The notes under the pieces are model-generated. The model ran no database searches. It saw nothing but the letters and a program-made list of their open reading frames with translations, and had not been told where the DNA came from. Positions 9,712 to 17,495 of a stretch of DNA of 64,000 bases are shown here, piece by piece; the first letter of the stretch is position 1; the number at the start of each line of letters is the position of its first letter. Made by a program: the position numbers and the translations under genes. Source of the DNA: Acidobacterium sp. S8 (GTDB lineage: Bacteria > Acidobacteriota > Terriglobia > Terriglobales > Acidobacteriaceae). The stretch lies in contig NZ_LMUM01000034.1 of the NCBI RefSeq assembly GCF_009765985.1, positions 221,508 to 285,507 of the forward strand. The letters are read 5' to 3'.

Positions 9712-10644
9712 TTACATATTGGTGTGGCCGGCGCGCATCTCTTCGTTGAAGGTAGGCTTGGTGATGTCGAGGGCAGCGTGCAGACGGTCGTTGTATTCTT
9801 CGGCGTGAGCAATGAGACCCGGTGTCGCTACCGCGTAATCGTCGGTAAGAGCGAACTGACCTTGTTTTGCCAGATCGGCAGCGATCCGCTGCAACTCTTC
9901 GGCCGTCGTGTTCAGGTACTGTGCATCGCGTGGATCGGCGGTCCAGACGGGCTGATCGTTTCCGAGGACGTGCGAAAGCCAGTAGATCTTCAGCTTAAGG
10001 AAGTCCATGCGGCTGGCATCATCCGTATCGGTAAAGAAGAATTTCTTCTGCCAGCGGCTGTAATAGCGCGTTGTGACCGGAACAGGCTGGCGGTTGCCGC
10101 TCTTGAGCAATTCAAGCTGGCCCTGATCGAAGGTCTTGCGGATGGCGTTGTAGATAAACGTCTCGGCATAGGGCTGCTCAGGCGCAGGAACGATCTCGGC
10201 GAAGGTCAGGGTCATGCTGGAGGCGATCTTTGCGTGCAGAGGGGATTTTGTGCCGTCTTCGAGGTGCGCGAGGCCGTGCACGATATAGGTGTCGGCACCG
10301 GAGGTCGAGCGATGAAACGGCCATGCAAACTGGTCGAAGCTGATGGGTAATCCCGCGATCGTCACGTAAGCATCCGGTCGCGGATTGCGCAGCCGCTTCG
10401 CGGCTTCCTGCAGGTGAGTAGTCATCTCGCCAATCAGTTCGGCACTCTGAAAGTCAAAAGCGTCGCTCAGCTCAAGCTGCAGAGTCTTTGCGGGTGGTGC
10501 ATCCGGCGAAAGTGCGAGCTTGAAGATCGCGGTAGGACGGTTGTTGAAGCCGGTGCCTGCTTCGGCGGAAAGAACGGTTAATCCGGCTGCCTGAGCAGCG
10601 TTGCCCAGAGTGGCCGTCAGTGCTGTTTCTAAATTCGTACTCAT
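9712..10644 (-). CDS. Conserved hypothetical protein downstream of dnaG
   Basis: A 310-residue soluble protein with no signal peptide, membrane span or motif that I recognise. Composition is balanced, with a central aromatic/basic stretch (TTRYYSRWQKKFFFTD, about residues 195-210) and a largely helical C-terminal half. Strong codon structure and tight spacing on both sides (24 and 35 bases) argue that it is real. A GTG at 10647 directly precedes the chosen ATG at 10644. It sits between dnaG and the small ATPase, so a link to replication or nucleotide metabolism is possible but only inferred from position. Confidence 0.82.
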   Translation of the reverse strand: MSTNLETALTATLGNAAQAAGLTVLSAEAGTGFNNRPTAIFKLALSPDAPPAKTLQLELSDAFDFQSAELIGEMTTHLQEAAKRLRNPRPDAYVTIAGLPISFDQFAWPFHRSTSGADTYIVHGLAHLEDGTKSPLHAKIASSMTLTFAEIVPAPEQPYAETFIYNAIRKTFDQGQLELLKSGNRQPVPVTTRYYSRWQKKFFFTDTDDASRMDFLKLKIYWLSHVLGNDQPVWTADPRDAQYLNTTAEELQRIAADLAKQGQFALTDDYAVATPGLIAHAEEYNDRLHAALDITKPTFNEEMRAGHTNM

Positions 10645-10679
10645 CACTCTTTATCTTACTGGTTCACGGGAAAAAGCGC

Positions 10680-12437
10680 CTAGAACTCGCGGAGGGCCCG
10701 GTCGACCGAGAGCTTTTCCGTAGTGAGATGGATAACGGTGGCGCTGTCGCCTTTGCGTTCCGCTTCGGAGATCGCAGCGCGCAGCTCCCGCTGTCGCCAT
10801 TCGAGGTGGCGGTGACGCAGGGTATCGAGCGCTGCGGTCACATGCTCGGCGCTGACCGGCTCGATCTCGCCGTTTAGCGCCTGCGCCAGCAGGCTGCGGC
10901 CCATCGGGTCTTCGATGGCGTGCATGGGATCGGCGGAACCACGATGGCGAAGCTGCTTCAGAATAGGCGCGACAGTCAGGCCGTCGAAGTGCGCTTCGTT
11001 TGCGTCGAAGCCCGTGGATGCAACCTGGCAGGCGGCTTCTGAGAGCGCACCGGCGAGGGCGCGCAGAAGAATTTTTTCCGCTTCGCTGAGCGCGGGGAAG
11101 GCGTGCGCTAATGAATCGCGACGCTTTGCGGCGGCCTCTTTCAGCTCTTCACGCACAAGGGCCGAATCAATGCCGATTTTCTGGGCGGCATCGGCGGCAA
11201 ATTCGTCGCGGGTGATGCGACTGGGCATGCGGCGGATATGCGGCAGCAGATAATTCAGCGCCTTCACCTTGGCGTCCGCTGTTGTCGGCGGAAAAAGCTG
11301 GCGCGCCCGCTCGATCAGGTAATCGGAGTGGCGTTTTGCACCGCGCAGGGCTGCCAGATACGCCGGTGCCCCATGCTCGCGAATATACCGGTCGGGATCG
11401 AGGCCGCCTTCGAGGGTGACGACGCGCACCTCAAAGCCCTCTTCGGTCAGTAATGCGATGGATTTTTCTGCCGCGTTTGCGCCTGCGGTATCGGGGTCAA
11501 AATTGACGATGATGCGAGTTGCGTAGCGCGCCAGCAGGCGCGATTGCGCTTCGGTAAAGGCCGTGCCGCTGGTGGCGAGAACATTTTTTACCCCGGCGAG
11601 ATAGACAGAGATGCAGTCCATCTGGCCTTCGACGAGCAGGGCGAAGCCGGTTTCGCGGATCGGCTGACGTGCCTTATCGAGATTAAAGAGCACGTTTCCC
11701 TTGGAATACAGGGGCGTTTCGGGCGAATTCAGGTACTTCGGACCTGCTTTTTCGCCAGTTTCAAGCGCCCGTGCGGTGAAAGCGATGGCGCGGCCCGCCT
11801 CGTTCGCGATGGGGAAAGTGACCCGCTTGCGAAAGCGCGAGTAGAGTGGTCCCGGCGTGCCGTCTTCCTGCGCCTTGAAAGAGAACAATCCGGAGAGGCG
11901 CAGCGTCTCTTGATCGGCGACCGACTGCAGTTTTTCGCGCAAAGCGTGAAAAGAATCCGGCGCGTAGCCGATGCGGAATTTTTGAATATCTTCCGGCTTG
12001 AGACCGCGTCCGGTGAGATATTCGCGCGCCAGAGAGCCTTCCGGCGAGCGAAGCTGCTCCTCAAACCATGCCGTCGCCAGCTCGTGAAGCTCGATCAATT
12101 TCCCGCGCTGGCGGCTTTCCTGTGCCTCTTCTTCAGAAGAATATTCGCGTTTTGGCAGCTGAATACCGCACTTTTGAGCGACAAAACGGACCGATTCGGG
12201 GAAGCTGACGTTCTCGACTTTTTGAATAAAGGTGAAGACGTCGCCGGAAACGCCGCAGCCGAAACAGTGGAAGAACTGCCTAGTGGCATGCACGGAAAAA
12301 GAGGGCGATTTTTCCTTATGAAAAGGGCATAATCCGCTGAAGTTTTGCGCTCCAGCCTTCTTCAGACGTACATAATCGCCGATGATTTTGACGATATCGG
12401 CCTGCTGCTTGACGAGTTGTGCGAAATCCGAAGCCAT
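10680..12437 (-). CDS. dnaG: DNA primase DnaG
   Basis: A 585-residue bacterial primase that makes RNA primers at the replication fork. The N-terminal CHC2 zinc domain has its ligands in CPFHKEKSPSF and FFHCFGCGVSGD (about residues 38-65). A DnaG catalytic core follows, including the Toprim domain with Glu in VEGQMDCISVYLAG and the acidic pair in NFDPDTAGANAAEKS. The C-terminal helical region corresponds to the helicase-interaction domain. Length is usual. The partner genes normally flanking dnaG (rpsU and rpoD) are not here; instead two uncharacterised genes follow on the same strand. Confidence 0.97.
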   Translation of the reverse strand: MASDFAQLVKQQADIVKIIGDYVRLKKAGAQNFSGLCPFHKEKSPSFSVHATRQFFHCFGCGVSGDVFTFIQKVENVSFPESVRFVAQKCGIQLPKREYSSEEEAQESRQRGKLIELHELATAWFEEQLRSPEGSLAREYLTGRGLKPEDIQKFRIGYAPDSFHALREKLQSVADQETLRLSGLFSFKAQEDGTPGPLYSRFRKRVTFPIANEAGRAIAFTARALETGEKAGPKYLNSPETPLYSKGNVLFNLDKARQPIRETGFALLVEGQMDCISVYLAGVKNVLATSGTAFTEAQSRLLARYATRIIVNFDPDTAGANAAEKSIALLTEEGFEVRVVTLEGGLDPDRYIREHGAPAYLAALRGAKRHSDYLIERARQLFPPTTADAKVKALNYLLPHIRRMPSRITRDEFAADAAQKIGIDSALVREELKEAAAKRRDSLAHAFPALSEAEKILLRALAGALSEAACQVASTGFDANEAHFDGLTVAPILKQLRHRGSADPMHAIEDPMGRSLLAQALNGEIEPVSAEHVTAALDTLRHRHLEWRQRELRAAISEAERKGDSATVIHLTTEKLSVDRALREF

Positions 12438-12832
12438 GGATGCTGCAAATAGAGTGTATCGAGTCGCTCATTACGTGGCAGAAAACCTAAGATAGCCAAA
12501 TTATGGTCATCGGGTGGCCCCATCAATTCTGTAAATTCCTTATTTTTAAGGGCTTACAAATTCGATGGTGTGGTAAATTACTTGTTTTCAATTATTTACG
12601 AATTTTTCCACATCAAATTATTGAAAAATAAGGACTTACTGAAACTACGGTAACGTTCTCTACTTTGAGAATCGGATCTGACGACTTCCTCCTGATTCAA
12701 GTGACGGCGGTCTATAACTACAGAAAAAATACTTTACAAGCTGCATTCGGAATTCTCGATATAAAACCCCCTATATTCAGGATATCGAATCTGCCCATAA
12801 TTCTCTGCCAACACTTGTTGGAACAATTAAAT
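12438..12832. other. AT-rich gene-free interval between gluQ and dnaG
   Basis: About 395 bases without a convincing gene, strikingly richer in A and T than its surroundings, most of all 12530-12700. It holds a 9-base inverted repeat (CTTATTTTT at 12539-12547 with AAAAATAAG at 12624-12632), a near-direct repeat AAGG(G/A)CTTAC at 12548 and 12630, a DnaA-box-like TTTTCCACA at 12604-12612, and a short hairpin CCAACA-CT-TGTTGG at 12808-12821. The dnaG promoter must lie here. The open frame 12665-12889 overlaps gluQ and is not convincing. Confidence 0.6.
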
Positions 12833-13675
12833 TTATTTTGCTGCGAAGGCAGAAATCAGTGTCTCGGGGGATTTGCCGTCTTCGCGTAACGATCGCAGCG
12901 ATAAGGCATCGTGGCGCTTCGCCAATCGTTGTCCGTGCTCGTCGAGCAGGAGCGGGCAATGGTACCAGCGGGGCGGCTCATATCCGAGCGCGCGATAGAG
13001 AAGAATCTGCCGCGCCGTCGAGCGCAACAAGTCTGCGCCGCGCACCACTTCTGAAATGCACATGTCGGCATCGTCGACGACAACGGCAAGCTGGTAAGCG
13101 GGGATATCGTCGCGCCGCCAAATGAGGAAATCGCCGAAGTCGCGCCCGGCGGTGAATCGCTGCCGGTCGAAATGGCCATCCTCGAAAGCGACGATTTCGC
13201 TATCGGGAACGCGAAAGCGCCAATTCATCCCCGCAGGCGAAGCTGGCAGCTCGACTGCGGAAACAGGTCGGCAGGTTCCGGGATACAACGGCTCATCGTC
13301 CTCATCGTGCGGAGCCTGCGCGCTGCGTACGAGATCTTTACGTGAGCAGCGGCAAGGATAGACGAAGCCATCCTGGACCAGCCTGCGCCATGCGGCCAGG
13401 TACAGCTCTCGCCGCTGGCTCTGCACATAAGGGGCGTAAGGGCCGCCCACGTCCAGGCCTTCCTGCCAGTAGATTCCCAGCCAGCGGAGGTCTTCGAGCA
13501 TGGCCCTTGCATATTCGGGCCTGGATCGCTGCGGGTCGAGATCTTCGTCGCGCAGGATTAACGTGCCATTGGCGTGCAGTGCGCGCTGATAGGCCGTCCA
13601 AAAAGTTCGCGCATGACCCAGGTGCAGGAATCCGGTGGGTGACGGCGCGAGACGGCCGCGATAAGAGGAGATCAC
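12833..13675 (-). CDS. gluQ: Glutamyl-Q tRNA(Asp) synthetase
   Basis: A 280-residue truncated glutamyl-tRNA synthetase paralogue. It has the HIGH-type motif in RLAPSPTGFLHLGHARTF (residues 8-25) and a cysteine-rich zinc insertion (YPCRCSRKDL, later PGTCRP). The KMSKS-like loop is degenerate (LAKRHDALSLRSL), and there is no anticodon-binding domain. The family charges glutamate onto queuosine at the wobble position of tRNA(Asp). The start is GTG at 13675. It is followed by the AT-rich gap and has a stem-loop cluster upstream. Confidence 0.94.
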   Translation of the reverse strand: MISSYRGRLAPSPTGFLHLGHARTFWTAYQRALHANGTLILRDEDLDPQRSRPEYARAMLEDLRWLGIYWQEGLDVGGPYAPYVQSQRRELYLAAWRRLVQDGFVYPCRCSRKDLVRSAQAPHDEDDEPLYPGTCRPVSAVELPASPAGMNWRFRVPDSEIVAFEDGHFDRQRFTAGRDFGDFLIWRRDDIPAYQLAVVVDDADMCISEVVRGADLLRSTARQILLYRALGYEPPRWYHCPLLLDEHGQRLAKRHDALSLRSLREDGKSPETLISAFAAK

Positions 13676-13697
13676 GAATTTAGTTTAGTGGTTTGAA

Positions 13698-13720
13698 CCC
13701 ACATCTCTTCGAGATGTGGG
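13698..13720. repeat. REP-like perfect stem-loop (10-bp stem)
   Basis: CCCACATCTC and GAGATGTGGG pair perfectly around the loop TTC. It lies just upstream of gluQ in the gap before the DUF1772 gene and is one of three stem-loops within about 150 bases. The sequence resembles short dispersed extragenic palindromes that I associate with Terriglobales genomes. Copy number in the genome cannot be seen from here. Confidence 0.7.
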
Positions 13721-13774
13721 GCACCCAGGTTCGAGAGACCCCGGAGCTAAAGCCCATTTTTCCCTGATGTTATT

Positions 13775-13794
13775 CACCGGGCTAAAGCCCGGTG
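13775..13794. repeat. REP-like perfect stem-loop (GGGCTAAAGCCC core)
   Basis: CACCGGGCT and AGCCCGGTG form a 9-bp stem around AA. A related half-copy, GGAGCTAAAGCCC, stands at 13743-13755, so the unit is partly duplicated with about 26 bases between copies. Likely a dispersed intergenic palindrome rather than a terminator, because no T-run follows on either strand. Confidence 0.7.
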
Positions 13795-13809
13795 CTTCTA
13801 CCGAAAAGC

Positions 13810-13844
13810 ACCAATGACCGAAAGTGGGATTTTCTGTCATTGGT
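13810..13844. repeat. Inverted repeat with 17-base loop
   Basis: ACCAATGAC (13810-13818) and GTCATTGGT (13836-13844) are perfect 9-base complements. A 12-base direct repeat, CTCAATGATCGA, follows at 13854-13865 and 13873-13884. All of this lies between gluQ and the end of the DUF1772 gene, so the third hairpin could help end that transcript; no T-run supports this strongly. Confidence 0.5.
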
Positions 13845-13942
13845 TTCATCATCCTCAATGATCGAGACTGCTCTCAATGATCGATCTTATTCGAGTACGT
13901 TTGCCAAGGCGGAGGCGGTCTATCTGAGCGAGCCGGACCGCT

Positions 13943-14389
13943 CTATCGCAGGATGCCATGAAGCAGAAAGATCATGGCTGCAGTGATAGACAGAATGCGC
14001 CAGCGATGCAGCGTCTCCCACTTTTTGGGTTGCTGTTGCCAGCCCTCCGGCAAAGAGCCGTCTTTCAATGTGGCGATGCGATCGTTGATCGGCACCAGCG
14101 CAGCGATGCTGAAGACGATGACCGCTATCCAGACAGCGGACGCGATGAGAAGAGACGACAGTGCCGGCTCATGTCTCCGCGCGTAGGCCTCGATCAGCAT
14201 AAGAAGGAGCGATATTCCATACCAGACGGGCATGGCCTTACCGAGCAAGGCGGCGAAGAGCCGCAGTATTTTTGCCTGTGTGCCTTCGTCGAGTTGCCGG
14301 ACCACCGGATTGATAAAGAGTGAGACGGTCAGCTCATTGCCGATCATGAAACCGACGCAAAGGATCGTAAGTATGTCGAGAATTTGCAT
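13943..14389 (-). CDS. DUF1772-family membrane protein
   Basis: A 148-residue protein with four hydrophobic segments: ILDILTILCVGFMIGNELTV at the N-terminus, then segments near 60, 85 and 130. It carries the DUF1772/anthrone-oxygenase-like pattern of an N-terminal membrane helix with a Glu, a central NDRIA motif after helix 3 and a W-x-x-LHRWR stretch before the last helix. GGAG upstream of ATG at 14389 decides the start; the open frame extends 19 codons further. It is divergent from an HxlR regulator with an 83-to-100-base gap holding a palindrome, so it is probably the regulated target. Function is unknown. Confidence 0.85.
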   Translation of the reverse strand: MQILDILTILCVGFMIGNELTVSLFINPVVRQLDEGTQAKILRLFAALLGKAMPVWYGISLLLMLIEAYARRHEPALSSLLIASAVWIAVIVFSIAALVPINDRIATLKDGSLPEGWQQQPKKWETLHRWRILSITAAMIFLLHGILR

Positions 14390-14453
14390 GTGAAAACTCC
14401 GGGAACTACATATCTTCTGATCCATCTCGCTTATATGATGACTCAAATGGATG

Positions 14454-14473
14454 TACTGACTAATTTGTCAGTA
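14454..14473. promoter_or_regulatory. Probable HxlR operator
   Basis: A perfect inverted repeat, TACTGAC and GTCAGTA, with a 6-base spacer. It sits between the divergent DUF1772 and HxlR genes, just upstream of the GAGGG ribosome site at 14477-14481. HxlR proteins bind such dyads as dimers, so self-control plus control of the neighbour is expected. The site is seen; binding is inferred. Confidence 0.65.
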
Positions 14474-14490
14474 TGCGAGGGTTCATCGAC

Positions 14491-14835
14491 ATGCCAGTTT
14501 CCAAAAAAGAAATTTCGCAATGTCCCATCGACGCCATGCTGTCTGTGATTGACGGACGATGGAAGGGGACGATTCTATGGCGCTTGTGCGATGGGCCGAT
14601 GCGAACCAGCGAGCTGCGGCGCAGCATTCCCGGAATTACGGAGCGGATGCTGATTCGGCACCTGCAGGAGCTGGTGCGCGACGGCATCATTGCCAGGCAT
14701 GAAGAAAAGCGAGTGCCGCCCTGTGTCCGCTATTCGATTACAAAATATGGATGGACGCTGGCGCCGGTGCTGGAGACGATTTGCGGCTGGGGACGTAAGC
14801 ATCTGGGGCGGATGGAAAAGGATGCGCACCGATGA
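14491..14835 (+). CDS. HxlR-family winged-helix transcriptional regulator
   Basis: A 114-residue MarR-like winged helix of the HxlR type. It has the conserved early cysteine (SQCPIDAML), IDGRWKGTILWRLCDGPMR, the helix-turn-helix LRRSIPGITERMLIRHLQEL and the wing (YSITKYGWTLAPVLETICGWG). Members often respond to aldehydes, quinones or other electrophiles through the cysteine. An upstream ATG at 14473 overlaps the palindrome; ATG at 14491 has GAGGG nine bases before it and is preferred. It is divergent from the DUF1772 gene, which it likely controls. Confidence 0.92.
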   Translation: MPVSKKEISQCPIDAMLSVIDGRWKGTILWRLCDGPMRTSELRRSIPGITERMLIRHLQELVRDGIIARHEEKRVPPCVRYSITKYGWTLAPVLETICGWGRKHLGRMEKDAHR

Positions 14836-14855
14836 TGGGATGGTTTGAGTTCAGC

Positions 14856-15671
14856 TTAATGTCCGGGCTGGATGTCGTAGCCTGGCGGCGGATAGAATAA
14901 TGCCGCATCGGGCTCTCCGCGGTGAATGCTGGTCAGTTCAAAGTCGGGTAGCCCAGTCGAACCTTTCTCATCTGGAAGCTGTTTCATCTCGATCAGCTCT
15001 TTTAGCTCTGGCGAGTACCAGATCTCCATCACCAGGGTTTGTTGCGCGCCAGTCTTGGCGTCCGTTGTGATCCTCGTTCGCCGCACTCCGACTGCTTCGA
15101 GATTACCGAATGTTCTCTTCCCCAGTGGCTCTGAATGAGTGACAGTATTTACGAAGTGCTCTTCTTCCGGTTTCGTAATCACGGTGTCGGCCCACATGTG
15201 CTGCGTGTAATGCAGCGTGCGGGGCATGCAAGTCACAATCGCTGTCGGCTTGTCGGGCGCCACCCACGGCTCCATCCATCGGAAGCTGCAGTGTGAGACC
15301 GAATCGTTGACAGAAACTTCGCGAGCCTGGATCATGCCTCCATGGCCGTCCGGTCGTGGCATCGCCTCTTCCGTTCTTGTTCTGCCAGCCCCGTCGCGAG
15401 CCTGGGAATTGCTCTTGCTCATGTCTTTCACCGCTCCCGTTGCCGGATTGAGATAGTGCATGGTGGTGACGAGTGTGGCTGTATACGGAGCGTCTGTTTC
15501 GGGAGACATGGTTGAGGTCACATCGTTGTCCGGCGGATACCAGCTTGCGGGAAAACGTGCCGATGGGGGCGGAGCGATCTTCGTTATGACGGGAGTGCTG
15601 CTTTGCCCATAGCCCAGGACAGTCACACAAATCATGAGGCTCCAGCCGAATTTCATCGCCAGTCGTTCCAC
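14856..15671 (-). CDS. Exported hypothetical protein
   Basis: A 271-residue protein with a signal peptide (MKFGWSLMICVTVLGYGQS if the internal ATG at 15656 is used). The mature part starts with a proline-rich segment. Later comes SFRWMEPWVAPDKPTAIV and a repeated-strand pattern (TFGNLEAVGVRRTRITTDAK, LVMEIWYSPELKELIEM) ending in YPPPGYDIQPGH. The Ala/Thr-rich strand pattern and the GVRRTRIT segment recall exported proteins that I believe are common in Acidobacteriota, with no known function. It probably sits in the periplasm. It converges with the HxlR gene and lies 28 bases beyond the Y-family polymerase start region on the same strand. Confidence 0.85.
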   Translation of the reverse strand: MERLAMKFGWSLMICVTVLGYGQSSTPVITKIAPPPSARFPASWYPPDNDVTSTMSPETDAPYTATLVTTMHYLNPATGAVKDMSKSNSQARDGAGRTRTEEAMPRPDGHGGMIQAREVSVNDSVSHCSFRWMEPWVAPDKPTAIVTCMPRTLHYTQHMWADTVITKPEEEHFVNTVTHSEPLGKRTFGNLEAVGVRRTRITTDAKTGAQQTLVMEIWYSPELKELIEMKQLPDEKGSTGLPDFELTSIHRGEPDAALFYPPPGYDIQPGH

Positions 15672-15699
15672 GGCATCATGCTAACGCAGGCGCCTCGCG

Positions 15700-17004
15700 T
15701 CAGAACAGGTCGGGAATGCTGGTGAAGGCAATGCGGGTGGGCGCGGCGGCCCTGGCCAAGAGCATGCTTGCGGGGAAGAGAGTATCGGTGCCGTATTTGA
15801 GGTTGAGCTCATCCATGGTGGCGGAGAGGCGGGAGCGGCGGGATTCCGTTTCAAGGCTGGAAAACAGATTGAGGGTGTGCAGTTGATCGGGCACCAGATT
15901 TCCCAGCCATACGCCCACAAAAAAGGGCTTGGCATACAGCTCGCCCGTGGGCAGATGTGCCCAAAGCTTGGAGAGGGTTTCCACGAGAGTCTGATTATCC
16001 TGGCACTCGACGACGGTCATGCTGCGCGACCAGCCGCTTTGGGGAATGCCCGAGTAGTGGCGTTTTTTTGCAGTGTCTTTGGGCACAACAAATTTTACTG
16101 ACAGCGTTACATTGCTTGCCCACAGGTTGGCCGCGCGCAAACGCATGGCTGCCTTGTGCAGCAGCTTGTGGGCGATGGCATAGGAGCCGTCCCGGGAGCG
16201 GAACTCCGGTGGCAGCATGTGGCTCTGACTGATCGATTTCTGATGCTCAAGCGTGGGATCGTTGAAGTCGTCACCGCGGAGCCAGTGCCAGAGTTTTTCT
16301 CCGCCGATGCCTCCCCAGACGTCGTTGAGCTCTTCGCGGTCGAGAGCGAGCAGTTGCGTCATGGTTCGAATGCCGCGGAGATGGAGGTGCTTTTCCATCC
16401 GCGCGCCGATGCCGGGAAGTGCGCGCAGATCGAGGCTTTCGAGTGCCGGTTTCAGGATGTCCGGGGTGAGAGCGACGAGGCCATCGGGCTTGTCCATATC
16501 CGAGGCGATCTTCGCGAGATAGCGGTTTGTGGCGAGCCCAACGGAGCAGTGGAGGGTGCTGCCCACCTTCTGCCTGATTGTCTCTTTGACGCGGCGTGCC
16601 AGGTCGAGAGCGGCTACTAAGGGCTGTTCGCGACCCATGAGGCTACAGGCCATTTCATCGATGGACATGACGGTCGAGACGGGCACGCAGCTTTCGACGG
16701 CTTCGACAATCTTATTGTGGTATTCGACGTACATCTTGTGGTCGGCTTCCACCAGTTCGATACCGGGGCAAAGGCGCTTGGCCTCGCCCACCTGGGTGCC
16801 GGTTTTTACGCCGAAAGCCTTGGCTTCATAGCTGGCGGCGATGCAGCAGGTGGTATCGGCCATAACGGGAACGACGGCGACGGGCCGGTTGCGCAGCTCG
16901 GGGTGAAGCTCCTGTTCGACGGAGGCGAAGTAGGAGTTCAGGTCCAGGAAGAGCCAGCGAAGGCGAGGTTCGGAGGCGAAACGGGGTTGGGTGACGGAAG
17001 TCAC
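15700..17004 (-). CDS. Y-family DNA polymerase (DinB/Pol IV-like)
   Basis: A 434-residue translesion polymerase. Palm residues are visible as Asp in FLDLNSYFASVEQ (about residue 21) and the SIDEM motif (about 115), with the steric-gate aromatic in SYFASVE. Helix-hairpin-helix ALPGIGARMEKHL lies near 196 and a little-finger domain fills the C-terminal third. The family copies past damaged bases with low fidelity. The start is GTG; no better start is near. No lexA, imuA or dnaE2 neighbour is present, so it may act alone; no SOS box was recognised. Confidence 0.92.
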   Translation of the reverse strand: MTSVTQPRFASEPRLRWLFLDLNSYFASVEQELHPELRNRPVAVVPVMADTTCCIAASYEAKAFGVKTGTQVGEAKRLCPGIELVEADHKMYVEYHNKIVEAVESCVPVSTVMSIDEMACSLMGREQPLVAALDLARRVKETIRQKVGSTLHCSVGLATNRYLAKIASDMDKPDGLVALTPDILKPALESLDLRALPGIGARMEKHLHLRGIRTMTQLLALDREELNDVWGGIGGEKLWHWLRGDDFNDPTLEHQKSISQSHMLPPEFRSRDGSYAIAHKLLHKAAMRLRAANLWASNVTLSVKFVVPKDTAKKRHYSGIPQSGWSRSMTVVECQDNQTLVETLSKLWAHLPTGELYAKPFFVGVWLGNLVPDQLHTLNLFSSLETESRRSRLSATMDELNLKYGTDTLFPASMLLARAAAPTRIAFTSIPDLF

Positions 17005-17231
17005 GGCGATTATTCGTATTTTATTCGCCTTCGAGAGGTTCCGGTAAACGAAAAAAGAAGAAATGACATCTTAGATTTTGTTTCGCGCTGTTGGCTGCTG
17101 AGCCGATAAGGGCATCATGCAGCCAATTTCACACGATTTTGCTTTCTAGCCTTGAAATACGGTGAGATGATGAAGGTGCCTGGTACAGCCATCCACCCCG
17201 ACATGGCGCAGAAGAAGAAGTGGAGCTGAAT

Positions 17232-17402
17232 ATGTGGTTCCTGAAAATGAGCGATCTGTTGAGCCATTTGTCGCATATGAGCGATTTTTTGCCTGCGATC
17301 CTGGTGACGATCGGCGCTGGGATGTTAATTGGGTGCGCGGTGGGATGTGTGTGCACTCCCTGCGAAGAGAAGGACGATCTTTTTCACAAAGAAGTCTATT
17401 GA
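17232..17402 (+). CDS. Possible small membrane protein
   Basis: A 56-residue frame with GGAG six bases before ATG at 17232. The N-terminal 18 residues are amphipathic and Met/His/Ser-rich. A single hydrophobic span (FLPAILVTIGAGMLIGCAVG) then ends in three cysteines (CVCTPC), followed by an acidic/basic tail. This is a plausible one-span protein, but short and without a family that I know. It lies between the polymerase and the carboxylase gene. Confidence 0.4.
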   Translation: MWFLKMSDLLSHLSHMSDFLPAILVTIGAGMLIGCAVGCVCTPCEEKDDLFHKEVY

Positions 17403-17495
17403 GCTCTCGCAGTCGCACGGCTGAAAGATCGGCGACTCTTGCCCTGTTACGTACTCATCTACTGCCATCGTCTGTCTCTTCTATAATCCGACTTC

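Noticed and set aside
12665-12889. 74-codon frame in the AT-rich gap
   Set aside because: It overlaps the gluQ end, has no ribosome site and has an atypical composition.
13721-13755. tRNA-like GGTTCGAG element
   Set aside because: There is no matching acceptor stem, anticodon arm or CCA end; it belongs to the repeat block.
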